Shown in pieces: positions 7,849 to 17,386 of a stretch of 64,000 nucleotides of DNA; the stretch's first letter is position 1, and each line of letters starts with the position of its first letter. The DNA lies in NCBI GenBank assembly GCA_002359185.1, contig DEML01000112.1, positions 1-64,000 of the forward strand, read 5' to 3'. Below the pieces are notes generated by a model that saw nothing but the letters and a program-made list of their open reading frames with translations, did no database searches and was not told the DNA's origin. A program made the position numbers and the translations under genes. This DNA comes from Planctomycetaceae bacterium UBA2671 (GTDB lineage Bacteria > Planctomycetota > Planctomycetia > Planctomycetales > Planctomycetaceae).

Positions 7849-10800
7849 TTACTCGTGAGTTAAAGTTTCGTCTAAATTGAGAATCATGTTGGCCACTATC
7901 GTCCAGGCTGCCAGTTGAGAGACATCCAGATCTTCATCGCGGGGCGACTCTCCGATGTTGAGCAATTCTTCAGCAGCTTGAGGATTGGCCTGATAGTGTA
8001 TTAGACTTTCTTCATAAAGATGCAGAAGCACTAAACTTTCTGATGGTCGAGGCTCTCTGGCCGTTGCCAGTAAAAAGGCATAACCAACCTGTTCGGCACT
8101 GGTTGCCCCTCCCTCTTTCAGCATTCGCTCTGCAAGATGACGTGCCGCTTCCACATATTGGACATCATTCATTGTGACTAACGCCTGGAGAGGCGTATTC
8201 GTGCGGGGTCGCCGGATCGTACACTTTTCCCTTGTTGGTGCATCAAAGATCTGCATCGATGGAGGGGGTGCTGATCGTTTCCAATAAGTGTATAAACTGC
8301 GGCGATACAGTTTATCGCCGTGATCCTGAACGAATTGAGGATTCCCCCCCAAACCGACTTCTTTCCAGAGCCCGGGCGGCTGATAGGGTTTTACTCCCGG
8401 GCCTCCCATTTTTGTGTTAAGCAATCCACTGATAAGGAGCGCGCTATCGCGTATCATTTCTCCCTGCAATCGAAAACGCGAACCGCGTGCCAATAGTCTA
8501 TTGGCAGGATCTCGTAAATAGGCAGCCCGCGACACATCCGATGTCTGCCGATAAGTAGACGACATCACCATTAGTTTGAGCATCCGTTTAACATCCCAGC
8601 CTGATTCCCTGAAATCAACAGCCAGCCAGTCCAGTAAGTGTGGATGACTTGGGAATGCCCCCTGCGAGCCGAAATCTTCCGGTGTTGTGATTAGCCCTGT
8701 CCCAAACAACATCTGCCAATACCGATTCACAGCGACGCGAGCCGTGAGGGGATGATTCTCTGCAAAAAGCCACTGTGCTAAACCGAGGCGGTTTTGGGGA
8801 GCGTCTTTTGGCATCGGAGGCAAAACCGCTGGTGTCCCTGGTTCGACTTTTTGTTCGGTGGGAGCATCGTAAGCCCCACGAGCGAGAATAAACGTATCCC
8901 GAGGCTTGGACATATCTTCCATGACCATGACCGACGTCAGTGGTTTGAGAAGTTCTGTCTCCTCTGCTTTTAATTCCTGCTTTTTCTTGAGTAACGCAAT
9001 ATATTCTTCGTCTTTCTGTTCCAGATAGTAATTAAGCAACTGCTGCTGTTGTTCTATCGTTCGCTCCTCTGGAGATACAGCCAGGATGGTCGTAATTGGA
9101 AGTTGCTTAGTGAGCGTCTCTACTTCAGATTGATTGAGCACACGGTTGAAGACGGAGACTTCGTCTATGATTCCCTTTAAACGAGAACTGGGGTGACGAC
9201 TGCCAATCAATAACGTTTTCGGGGTACGAATGGATTCCGTTAAGCGATCCTGCTCAATCTTCCAGCTCCACAACTCACCATCAACATATATTTTCACACC
9301 CTCTGCTTTGGAAGAACCATCGTAGGTTACAAACAAATGGTGCCAGGTAGAAGGTTTGAGTTTTTTCTCCGTAGTTACCTTGATGGCATTCGTCGGCCAC
9401 GTATTGATGATATGCACTGAGATTTTTTCACCAGAGATGAGGATATCGTACCCACGGTAACTACTGGCATCATCCATTTTCGCTAAAAGCGCGCCGCTCC
9501 CTTTCGGATCGAGTTTGATCCAGCCACCGTAGGAAAATGAATCTGTCCGTTCGAAATCACACACATCCCCCAGATCAATATAGGTTTGCCCATCAAAATG
9601 AATCCCCTGATCGTAAGGAGACTTTACCCAGTCAGCCTTACCATGAATGGTTCCCGTACGCTTTTGATCCACTTGATCAACAACCTGATTTCCCTTGCCT
9701 TCATCAAGCCTGAAATTGAGTATGAGCCCCTCGAGTTCGGATGACGTTGCAAGTTGCTCTTTTTCTATTTTCTCCAACCAGTCTGTAAACTGAGACTCAG
9801 CTGACTTTTGACGAGCGGCGATTAGCATCTGGTTTTCTTTGATGCGGGCACGTGCCTCGGGAAGTTTCTTTTGTTTTTCTGGATCAACCAGTTCTACAGT
9901 CGGTTTGGCATTCCCATTCCGTGTTTGACTACCAGCGTCAGCACTGATATTGAAAAACCCAAAGAAGCGATAATAATCTTCGTGCGAAATCGGATCATAT
10001 TTATGATCATGGCATTGAGCACATTCCATACTAAGTCCCAGCCAAACCATGGAAGTCGTTTTCACTCTGTCGACGGCGTACTCAACGCGATACTCTTCCG
10101 GAATCAGGCCTCCTTCATCCGTTGTCCCATTATTCCGATTAAATCCTGAGGAGACTCGTTGTAAGGGACTTGCACCGGGAAGCAAATCTCCCGCCAGTTG
10201 CTCTGTTGAAAACTGATCAAAGGGAAGATTTTCGTTATACATCTGCACGATGCGATCGCGCCAGGCCCACATATCGCGTGGCCCATCAGCATGATACACA
10301 CTCGTATCACCATAACGAGCTGCGTCCAGCCACATCAAAGCCATTCTTTCGCCGTACTTTTTTGAACTCAAAAGACGGTCAACCAGATTTTCATAGGCAT
10401 TGGGAGATTCATCATTCAGAAATTGATAAATCTCGGAAATTGTGGGAGGCAGCCCGGTCAAATCAAATGTAAGTCGGCGGATCAAGGTACGACGGCTGGC
10501 TTCACTCGAAGGCTGCAACTGCTCTGATTCCAGATTTGCCAGAACAAACTGGTCGATAGGATTACTTACCCACTGACTGTTTTTGACGGTTGGTAATTCT
10601 GATTTTTCTGGAGAAAGAAATGACCAGTGACTGGTCCATTCGGCTCCCTCATCAATCCAGCGTTTAAGCATTTTCTTCTGTTCGGGAGTTAACTCTTTGT
10701 TCGAATCAGCGGGAGGCATTTTCAGATCAGAATCAGTACTACTGATCCGTTTATAAAATTCACTTTGATCAGAATGCCCGGGAACAATCGAATCCGCTTT

Positions 10801-11034
10801 TGCTGCTTCTGCCAGGTCGAGCCGAAGATCTGCTTCACGATGTTTCGTATCGGGACCATGACAATGAAAGCAGTTTTCAGAAAGAATCGGTCGTATATCT
10901 CGACTGAAATCGATTTTCGTAGTCGTAACCGAAATCTCAGTCTGATCATTCTCAGCTTGACAGACATTGATGGTTAGAGCGAGAAAACCTGACCACAATA
11001 AGAGAACGGAGCGAGGCAGCGTACGCATACTCAA
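7849..11034 (-). CDS. Planctomycete c-type cytochrome with DUF1549, LamG and DUF1553 domains
   Basis: This is a 1061-residue exported protein, first gene of a two-gene operon with the DUF1501 gene. A signal peptide occupies roughly residues 1-27. A PSCyt1 domain follows, with a heme-binding CFHCH at 55-59 and the partner block LKMPPADSNKELT near 104-116. DUF1549 (about 158-390) carries LIRRLTFDLTGLPPT and a second CxxCH, CAQCH at 338-342. A short coiled-coil is followed by a LamG/concanavalin-like domain at about 430-645, a probable carbohydrate-binding module. DUF1553 (about 760-1010) contains NRYWQMLFGTGLITTPEDFG and CTIRRPRTNTPLQALVTMND. The insertion of LamG between DUF1549 and DUF1553 is a common planctomycete arrangement. 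The two heme sites suggest a redox role on a bound polymer; this is inference and no substrate is known. Confidence 0.92.
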   Translation of the reverse strand: MSMRTLPRSVLLLWSGFLALTINVCQAENDQTEISVTTTKIDFSRDIRPILSENCFHCHGPDTKHREADLRLDLAEAAKADSIVPGHSDQSEFYKRISSTDSDLKMPPADSNKELTPEQKKMLKRWIDEGAEWTSHWSFLSPEKSELPTVKNSQWVSNPIDQFVLANLESEQLQPSSEASRRTLIRRLTFDLTGLPPTISEIYQFLNDESPNAYENLVDRLLSSKKYGERMALMWLDAARYGDTSVYHADGPRDMWAWRDRIVQMYNENLPFDQFSTEQLAGDLLPGASPLQRVSSGFNRNNGTTDEGGLIPEEYRVEYAVDRVKTTSMVWLGLSMECAQCHDHKYDPISHEDYYRFFGFFNISADAGSQTRNGNAKPTVELVDPEKQKKLPEARARIKENQMLIAARQKSAESQFTDWLEKIEKEQLATSSELEGLILNFRLDEGKGNQVVDQVDQKRTGTIHGKADWVKSPYDQGIHFDGQTYIDLGDVCDFERTDSFSYGGWIKLDPKGSGALLAKMDDASSYRGYDILISGEKISVHIINTWPTNAIKVTTEKKLKPSTWHHLFVTYDGSSKAEGVKIYVDGELWSWKIEQDRLTESIRTPKTLLIGSRHPSSRLKGIIDEVSVFNRVLNQSEVETLTKQLPITTILAVSPEERTIEQQQQLLNYYLEQKDEEYIALLKKKQELKAEETELLKPLTSVMVMEDMSKPRDTFILARGAYDAPTEQKVEPGTPAVLPPMPKDAPQNRLGLAQWLFAENHPLTARVAVNRYWQMLFGTGLITTPEDFGSQGAFPSHPHLLDWLAVDFRESGWDVKRMLKLMVMSSTYRQTSDVSRAAYLRDPANRLLARGSRFRLQGEMIRDSALLISGLLNTKMGGPGVKPYQPPGLWKEVGLGGNPQFVQDHGDKLYRRSLYTYWKRSAPPPSMQIFDAPTREKCTIRRPRTNTPLQALVTMNDVQYVEAARHLAERMLKEGGATSAEQVGYAFLLATAREPRPSESLVLLHLYEESLIHYQANPQAAEELLNIGESPRDEDLDVSQLAAWTIVANMILNLDETLTHE

Positions 11035-11997
11035 TTATGTCCTTAAAATCTGAACACAATTAACGATCCTGGTGCGTCTCAAGAAATTCCGAAACTGCGA
11101 CATCGCAGAACGAGGAGAACAGGTGGGGCCCAATTGAATGATCGTTAATTTCATCGTAAGTCTGTCTGGAGACAATTGTCAAGGCTTTTCCAATGTAAGT
11201 GGTTTGCCGATTGCCGAATGATGCACGAAATGATATTTCAAATGAAGGTAATGGTGACGTACAAAACACTCTTCTTAACGACTCGTATGCGGACTGATTC
11301 TGGAAGTCGTGAAATAAGAGGGTTTCCAAAAGTTCGAGTGCTCAACGGTAATTCAGAGAGGCGTCGTTAATCCAATACGCCGAGGATCATAGAACTGAAA
11401 CATACGTCAGCGGAATAGTCGTTGCGCCAAATGAGCAAGACTCAGGGCCTGTCTCCACGTTCAAATAAGCAGCGGAGTGAATCGATCCAGAGAAACATGC
11501 TGACACATATCGTGTTTCCCGGGCAATATCATCTACGCATAATACGACGATTCACTAAGTTATGACTCGCAGCAAGAGAATGTGTGGAGAGACTGTTGTT
11601 ATCAGCCTTCAGAAATTCCACATATTTGGCGGGTTCCCGATCGGTCACCAAATCAATCAATGCGAGCAGTGGGGAAATTCCTGGACATTTCGGTATTGTC
11701 CTTACATCGTATTCTGCAGAATATCACATGTTCTTGGTACAGTGCTTTGGGGACGAGATTTTACGCAGTTTGGGACAGAATTTGAAGTGACCCAGCGAAG
11801 AGGATCAGAGGCAAGCATCGAGCAAAGGATTGACGCGATTGGAGAGTGAACTCTGTCATTGAGCTGGCATTATTTGAGTCGATAATTCTGTAATCGATTG
11901 GAAATTTGGAGCACCAAAATCCGTACAGAATACTACGATCCGCAACGAATTCGCGTGCTCATCTTCGACTCTCCCCTTGGAAAAACAGTTCGATGAG
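11035..11997. other. Long intergenic region, no gene recognised
   Basis: About 960 bases between the cytochrome operon and the broken TetR gene. Only short open frames are present on either strand and none shows a family pattern or a good ribosome site. The part next to 11034 should contain the promoter of the cytochrome operon. The rest is probably decayed coding DNA, as in the adjacent 12-13.4 kb stretch, but I cannot identify its origin. Confidence 0.5.
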
Positions 11998-12609
11998 TCA
12001 GGCTGCCAGCTCTGGAGTCAGTTGTGAGGACTGATTCTCAAGTCGCGTAAGGACGTTGATGTATTGATCCATGAGACAGCAGAAGACTAATGTTAGACCT
12101 TTAACGGAATTTTTGGCGAATTCTCCACAAGATATCCCGCGATCGATCACTGATTTTAATAGATTGAATCTCTCACTTCCCAGTCGCTCCAGATGCTCCG
12201 TCACACCCGGAATGTTGGGACCGTAGGCTGTCTGGAACATGAATCGGGGAACCCGCACATCGGCCGAGCAGTAAGCGAATGACTCAGACATGATGGTATG
12301 CAGTTGTTCCCGGCAACCCTCGATCTGCTCGATACTGCTTTGAAGCTCATGCAGTGAGGCTTCATACTTGGCACGCAGCAATTCCAGAAAGAGTCCGAGT
12401 TTTCCCTCGAATTAATAGTAAAGCGTCGGCTGAGTGACTTCAGCGGCGTGAATGATGTCACGCACGCTGGTCGCGGCATAGCCTCTCTCTGCAAATAGAG
12501 TTAGTGCACAGTCGAGGAGGTGCTCCCGTGTATCGCCTCCAGGAGGTTTTTTAGCGGAAGATTCTGCTCCCTGTTTCAGCACCTGTTTACGATTCCTGGC
12601 GGTGGTCAT
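11998..12609 (-). pseudogene. TetR-family regulator interrupted by one in-frame stop
   Basis: The minus strand reads as a continuous TetR/AcrR-type repressor of 203 codons except for a single TAA at 12414-12412. The N-terminal part has the family DNA-binding domain: TREHLLDCALTLFAERGYAATSVRDIIHAAEVTQPTLYY in pieces, with the recognition helix at about residues 50-65. The stop replaces what should be the residue before FEGKLGLFLELL, normally Tyr or His; TAT or TAC to TAA is one change. The ligand-binding part (after 12411) is intact in the same frame and ends with TPELAA. It is therefore a very recent nonsense pseudogene, or a sequencing error, or a gene restarted at the internal ATG at 12381, which would lack the DNA-binding domain. 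The intact form would have been a local repressor; no efflux gene is nearby to suggest its target. Confidence 0.8.
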
Positions 12610-12891
12610 CGTTCGCTCCGGGGCTGCTTCAGATCATGTCCGAGATTGTCGAGGACAACGTGAATCAAATCCTCGGTTTTATAGGAAGTTGCCAGGAAGA
12701 AACAGAACAACATTCCGTCAAGCGTTCCATCACCCCAGGTCACACACTTAGGCAGCGACGAAGGATAGGATGGGTTATTCTCCGAGTTGTCGAAATCAGC
12801 TTCTACTTCCGCTTCCTAAGCAAGCCCGCAAAGCGAACCCGTATCGACTTCAGTCAACTCAGGTAGAACAGATCCCTTTCCGAGAGACACT

Positions 12892-13065
12892 ATGCGAATA
12901 TTTTTCATAACGATGTTCGCTATTTCTTGCGCTGATGGCGTTCAGGCTTCCGAGCCAAACCGTTAGGGGATTGACTTAATTGAAGCCAAAATTCGCCCGA
13001 TGCTGGTCACCCATTGTTACGAGTGCCATTCGGCGGAAGCCGTTGAGAATAACAAGCGGAATTGA
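12892..13065 (+). pseudogene. 5' remnant of a planctomycete cytochrome (PSCyt1) gene
   Basis: Starting at ATG 12892 the frame gives a signal peptide-like MRIFFITMFAISCADGVQA, an in-frame TAG after SEPNR, then IEAKIRPMLVTHCYECHSAEA, which is the heme-binding start of a PSCyt1 cytochrome (CYECH). A TGA follows at 13063-13065. Everything after the first ~55 codons of the original gene (DUF1549, DUF1553) is missing, and a DUF1501 fragment follows directly. It is a dead remnant of a cytochrome/DUF1501 operon. Confidence 0.75.
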
Positions 13066-13430
13066 GCGGAACGATTCAACGATCACTTCTCGACACATTG
13101 AATGCAGCAAATCTCAACCACGCTTCTGATCGACCATTTGATCGGAATCTTAACGCGTGGCTGGATTACTCTGAACTTGCCTACCGGATGCAAACGTCTG
13201 CTCCTGATGCTTTTGATTTGTCACAGGAAACTGCCGAAACGCAGGAAACTTATGGCCTGAACCTTGCAGAATCCAAAGACTATGGCCGTCAATGTTTGAT
13301 CTCGCAACGTGTAGTGGAGCGTGGTGTCCGCTATATTCATATTTTTGCTGCCTGTCCGAATACTCCCGGCGGTGCAGTATGCGATGTTCCCTGAGATGCC
13401 CATAACAATATCAAGTGCAAACAGGATCGA
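13066..13430 (+). pseudogene. Internal fragment of a DUF1501 gene
   Basis: The plus strand reads QRSLLDTLNAANLNHASDRP, LAYRMQTSAPDAFDLSQE and YGRQCLISQRVVERGVRYIH, which are consecutive internal blocks of DUF1501 proteins. A TGA at 13392-13394 takes the place of the tryptophan of the family's WDAHNN block, since DAHNNIK continues in the same frame. Both the N-terminal third and the C-terminal half of the gene are gone. It ends against the 3' end of the convergent DUF1559 gene. Together with the fragment just upstream it is the collapsed relic of a full cytochrome/DUF1501 operon. Confidence 0.8.
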
Positions 13431-13431
13431 A

Positions 13432-14442
13432 TTAAAATCCACCAATGACCTGCCCATCGTCACGAATAGCAAGATATTGTAATGTGGGCAGATTGATATT
13501 CTCGCTGATAAAATGGATTGAGCCATCGACCGCTCCGAAATGACATCCTCCTTGATGAGCACTACCGAAGGCGCGTCCCTGAAGGTTCTGAGAGGAAGCC
13601 ACACCGTTGACCGAGCCTCTGAAGTTGGCATCGTTAGAATTGACTCCCACTTCAAATAGCGTGTCATCCTTGTTTCCGTCACCAATATAAGAATTGATGG
13701 GAACATCGGTGACGGCAGCAGTGACACCGGGAGTTGGATTGACACACCCGCGTACTGTCGAAGCCCAACCGGTGCGTACACCGTCACTTCGACCTTTAGG
13801 ACCGAGTTGGTACTTTGTTTCTCCGATGAATACAGTATTACTGGTTCCATCTGTGATATCCCGCATTTTTGTATTGGAATTCAAATACAAAGTTCCGTTG
13901 TTCCAGAATGCTCTCCCGAGTCTGCTGGTGTGAGCCCAATCTGCCAGATTTTCTCCTCCCCCCATCACACCAAAATAGTTCGTATGCAGTCCATCAGCAG
14001 CGGGAAACGAGGGACAGTGAAAGGCATTCACACTGACGTTTGAAGCGTCATGATTGTTACCGGAAGAGGGAGTTTCAGTGTAAAGACTCAGAAATCTCTG
14101 GCTGAAATCGAACTGTTCATACAGGGCGGATTCTTCCAGATAAGGAAGGCTTAACACCGTCCAGGGAGCGCGTCGAGGTGCAGCGTCGCAGCTACCCCCT
14201 TGATCAACAGCAGAATAGCCAAAACCTTCCCCAATAGGAAAAACGGTATGGGTATCGTGGTAATTATGAAGTGCCAGACACAATTGCTTCAGATTGTTTT
14301 TACAGGAACTGCGACGAGCGGCTTCACGCGCCTGTTGAACTGCTGGTAGCAGCAACGCTACCAATATGGCGATGATCGCGATAACAACCAATAATTCAAT
14401 CAGTGTGAAACCCAGTCTGTTTTGACGATCTAATTTGAACAT
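13432..14442 (-). CDS. DUF1559 prepilin-like protein with H-X9-DG motif
   Basis: This is a 336-residue member of the very large planctomycete DUF1559 family. The N-terminus is a type IV prepilin leader: short basic segment, then GFTLIELLVVIAIIAILVAL at about residues 11-30, followed by LLPAVQQAREAARRSSCKNN. Cleavage would be after the glycine, before FTLIE, by a prepilin peptidase. The C-terminal part has HQGGCHFGAVDG, exactly nine residues between His and Asp-Gly, and ends with the usual DGQVIGGF. The body is presumed to fold outside the cytoplasmic membrane. These proteins are thought to be surface or pseudopilus components, but their role is unproven. It stands alone, with a 519-bp gap upstream that should contain its promoter. 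Confidence 0.93.
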   Translation of the reverse strand: MFKLDRQNRLGFTLIELLVVIAIIAILVALLLPAVQQAREAARRSSCKNNLKQLCLALHNYHDTHTVFPIGEGFGYSAVDQGGSCDAAPRRAPWTVLSLPYLEESALYEQFDFSQRFLSLYTETPSSGNNHDASNVSVNAFHCPSFPAADGLHTNYFGVMGGGENLADWAHTSRLGRAFWNNGTLYLNSNTKMRDITDGTSNTVFIGETKYQLGPKGRSDGVRTGWASTVRGCVNPTPGVTAAVTDVPINSYIGDGNKDDTLFEVGVNSNDANFRGSVNGVASSQNLQGRAFGSAHQGGCHFGAVDGSIHFISENINLPTLQYLAIRDDGQVIGGF

Positions 14443-14961
14443 GAAGCGAGCCTTCCTGTAACAAGACGCGAAATATTGTATAATGCAAACCTATGGCTCA
14501 TAGCAGGTTATGAAGAAACGAACTAATCCAATTTGAATGAATAAGGCATAAGACGCTACGGAACCTGACATTGCCACATAAACATATGACGAATATCCAT
14601 CTGTTCTCTCGACAATTATTTCATAATTTTATTACACCGCCCATTTCATGGGTAGATATACTGTATCCAAATGAATACATAATAAATTTACCGTAAGTGC
14701 AGAGACGAGGACTCCCCTTTCCATTTTCTTGAACATTCTGAAAGACGCAATTTCTTTTGAAAGGATAAAGTAGGATCATCGAAACCTACCCGATTTCATT
14801 CAAAGCAAAACTTTTGTTGAATTGAATCGATTGCAGAAAGAGACATCTCAAAAATATGGCAGTACAGCGGCACAATTCTGCACAAAGCAATGTAAAATTG
14901 TCGAGAGAAGCCTGACTCCATCGTTATTACTTTGAGATGATCAATTAGAAGGAATGGTTCT
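14443..14961. other. Divergent intergenic region, presumed promoters
   Basis: These 519 bases lie between the divergent DUF1559 and sigma-factor genes. I see no gene here. It is AT-rich near 14600-14700 and includes a small palindrome, CCCATTTCATGGG (14640-14652), too short to interpret. An AAGGAA ribosome site (14949-14954) stands seven bases before the TTG start of the sigma factor at 14962. Confidence 0.4.
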
Positions 14962-15495
14962 TTGCTGACTCGAGAAGAAGCGACGGCGATTTTACTTGAA
15001 GAGCGATTAGCTTTGACTGCATTTGTCGTCACGATTGTGCGGAGCTTTCACATGGCTGAAGATATTTTTCAGGATACTTGTGTTAAGACGTTGCTACGAG
15101 AAGAACACTTTGAATCGCGAGATCATTTGTTGAAGTGGGCCAGAGTTCTGTGCAAAAACCGAGCGATTGATGTCATCCGTTCGCGTGACGGTAAGTACTA
15201 TGGACTTTCTGAAGCGGCTTTAAGTTCGCTCTCGGAAGACTGGCCTGGAAGTCAGGATGAGTGCATGACGGAGACGCGTGATGCAATGGCCTACTGCCTG
15301 GAGGAATTGACTCCTAATAATCGCAGGATCTTGCAATTGCGATACTTTGAAGGCCGATCGGGAATTGATGTTGCGAATATCCTGGGTCGAAAACCAGCCA
15401 CTGTTTATCAGGCATTAGCTCGAATTTACAGCTTACTTGAGAAATGCATTCAGACACGATTAGCCATTGCTGGCGGAGAGAGCAGTTATGAATGA
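14962..15495 (+). CDS. ECF sigma-70 factor, Rhodopirellula/Verrucomicrobium type
   Basis: This is a 177-residue extracytoplasmic-function sigma factor that would direct RNA polymerase to a small regulon. Sigma region 2 is seen at about residues 20-75 (SFHMAEDIFQDTCVKTLL, then LLKWARVLCKNRAIDVIR). Region 4 is at about 112-165, with LTPNNRRILQLRYFEGRSG and a helix-turn-helix GIDVANILGRKPATVYQALA. The start is TTG at 14962, with AAGGAA seven bases upstream; no in-frame ATG fits the region 2 boundary better. Its stop overlaps the start of the FecR-like gene by eight bases, so the two are translationally coupled. That coupling and the downstream cytochrome/DUF1501 genes indicate an ECF sigma and its membrane partner governing their own operon. 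Confidence 0.92.
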   Translation: MLTREEATAILLEERLALTAFVVTIVRSFHMAEDIFQDTCVKTLLREEHFESRDHLLKWARVLCKNRAIDVIRSRDGKYYGLSEAALSSLSEDWPGSQDECMTETRDAMAYCLEELTPNNRRILQLRYFEGRSGIDVANILGRKPATVYQALARIYSLLEKCIQTRLAIAGGESSYE

Positions 15496-17278
15496 TTCTC
15501 AAATGAAACTCGCGTCGGAAGACGATGAGAATTTTGAATTTCTGGAAACAATCATGCGTTTCCAGGATGGTTCTTTAAGTCCTTCCGAGGTTCAAGAACT
15601 TGAGGACGCGATCTGTAATAATCCCGCCAGAAAAAAACTGTTTCAACAAGTGCAGCTACGCACTGCTGCCATTCATGATCTCTTTCGACTGGATGCCTAT
15701 GGCCGTGCCGGAAAATTTCAAGAAGAGAGCGTGGCTGATTCTGAATCTATACCAACCTCGCCCCATGCGGCGAATCAGTCATTTCCCTCTCCCTTCTCTT
15801 CAGGCCGATCAGACATTTCGGTTTCTCGAAAACTCATTTTTGCATCACTGGGATTTGCAGTCGCTTCACTATTAATCGCGATTGGACTGTTTGTCAGAAA
15901 TGAAGTGAGAGTCGATACGATTGCCAAACAGGATTCCTCATCATCATTACCAAAAAAATCAAATGTGATTCTTACGGGAGAAGTCCGGGCAAGATTTTTT
16001 GATCAGTCGGTTCTAGCCACTGGATCTGGTGTGGAACTGTGTCGAGACTACATGCTGCAAAGTGGCATCGTAAAATTGAATTTCCCCTCGGGAGCAACAA
16101 CAATTATCGAGGGACCTTCTATTTTTCAGGTCGCAACAGAGAACTGCCTGGTCCTGAACACGGGCGCTTGCTCAGTTCATGCTCCTCCGGGAGCTGAGGG
16201 GTTTGAAGTGATTACGCCGGTAACCAAAGTGATTGACCGCGGCACGCGTTTCTATGTGAATGTCCAGGATAATAACGAAGCAGAAGTGCATGTAATTGAA
16301 GGAGCAGCCGATCTCTATTCCACTCCTCAGAACCCTGATGATCGGATAACCACAGACAAGCCAGGACCTGCCCATGAAGAACACACAGAGTTCATTCAGT
16401 TAACCGATGGCGAAGCGGCTCGTGTTGGTGGGTTCCATGATCATATTGGACAAAAAGCGGGATTTGATCCTCAGCCTTATCGTTTCCAGCTTCCCGATCG
16501 ACTGGTGAGTTATCAGGCATCGTCTACGGTAGAATCCTCTGTCGATAAACTGATTTCGCTTAAAGTGCAACGAAATGGTCTCCTTCATCAATATTCCGCA
16601 GAGGAATTAATACCGATTGAAGTCACCTGGTTTCGGTCTGATCCTGAACCAGAATCCAATGGATATATGTCAGGAACTCGGACTCCACCAATCCGTCCGG
16701 CTGATTGGTTGGAAGATCGTAATCTAACAACTGGACTTATAAATTTTGGTGGTCAGCCGATTCCACTTGATCGTATCCCTGATTTTGATTCTCATTCCAA
16801 TGATGACTCCGCAGGTCCTCCCGGGCTGGGAATCCGATTTCAAAATCCCGTCGTAAATCAAGCCGGCCCAGATGTCGTTCTCTTTGAAGTCCAGTTGTAC
16901 ACCAATCCCCCGGACGGCGACCCCTTTCATGTTTATCCGGTTTCAAACCGAACGGATTTAAAACCATTGACCGTCACAAAGTTCGACTTAACTATGAATT
17001 CCCCATCATTACGGGAATTGACGATGCTCTGGTCTCACCGATATCCCAACACGGCCGTTTCCCTTGAAGATCTAAAATCCTACAAAGATTCCCTCAAAGT
17101 GGATGTGAGTCATTTACACTTTCGTGTAATTGGAGTGGGAATAGACCTTTCTGAAATGGGATATGTAGAAGGAGAGTACGTGGAAGAACTCTTCTTTCAA
17201 CATGCGGTTTCTGGAAAAGCTTCGAAAGTCGACCCTGTATTCATAGCGGGTCTACCGCCGTTGAGTCCCAATAATTAG
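15488..17278 (+). CDS. FecR-like single-pass membrane protein, putative anti-sigma partner
   Basis: This is a 596-residue protein. The cytoplasmic N-terminus (1-112) begins with an acidic segment and FLETIMRFQDGSLSPSEVQELE, as in planctomycete proteins that pair with ECF sigma factors. One membrane helix lies at 115-137 (ILFASLGFAVASLL-like). A FecR domain is exported at about 155-290: EVRARFFDQSVLATGSGVEL, then VITPVTKVIDRGTRFYVNV and a VHVIEGAADLYS strand. The last 300 residues form an undefined extracytoplasmic region, possibly a discoidin or jelly-roll type domain. I start it at ATG 15488, inside the end of the sigma gene. By analogy with FecR it would hold the sigma factor until an outside signal is sensed; this is inference from position and domain. 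Confidence 0.85.
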   Translation: MNDSQMKLASEDDENFEFLETIMRFQDGSLSPSEVQELEDAICNNPARKKLFQQVQLRTAAIHDLFRLDAYGRAGKFQEESVADSESIPTSPHAANQSFPSPFSSGRSDISVSRKLIFASLGFAVASLLIAIGLFVRNEVRVDTIAKQDSSSSLPKKSNVILTGEVRARFFDQSVLATGSGVELCRDYMLQSGIVKLNFPSGATTIIEGPSIFQVATENCLVLNTGACSVHAPPGAEGFEVITPVTKVIDRGTRFYVNVQDNNEAEVHVIEGAADLYSTPQNPDDRITTDKPGPAHEEHTEFIQLTDGEAARVGGFHDHIGQKAGFDPQPYRFQLPDRLVSYQASSTVESSVDKLISLKVQRNGLLHQYSAEELIPIEVTWFRSDPEPESNGYMSGTRTPPIRPADWLEDRNLTTGLINFGGQPIPLDRIPDFDSHSNDDSAGPPGLGIRFQNPVVNQAGPDVVLFEVQLYTNPPDGDPFHVYPVSNRTDLKPLTVTKFDLTMNSPSLRELTMLWSHRYPNTAVSLEDLKSYKDSLKVDVSHLHFRVIGVGIDLSEMGYVEGEYVEELFFQHAVSGKASKVDPVFIAGLPPLSPNN

Positions 17279-17386
17279 CCCTGAATTAACTGATCCTGAT
17301 CAATTGACTGTGTCAGCCTGGCTGACTCGTTCAATCCCGCCTGAATCAGCATCTCGAATTGATGCCGAAAATAGCTCGGAGAAGTC

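Noticed and set aside
11060..11329. Minus-strand frame of 89 codons upstream of the LamG-cytochrome
   Set aside because: Composition and lack of any recognisable motif or start signal; may be decayed DNA.
14640..14652. Palindrome CCCATTTCATGGG in the sigma-factor upstream region
   Set aside because: Five-base arms are expected by chance in 500 bases; no second copy nearby.
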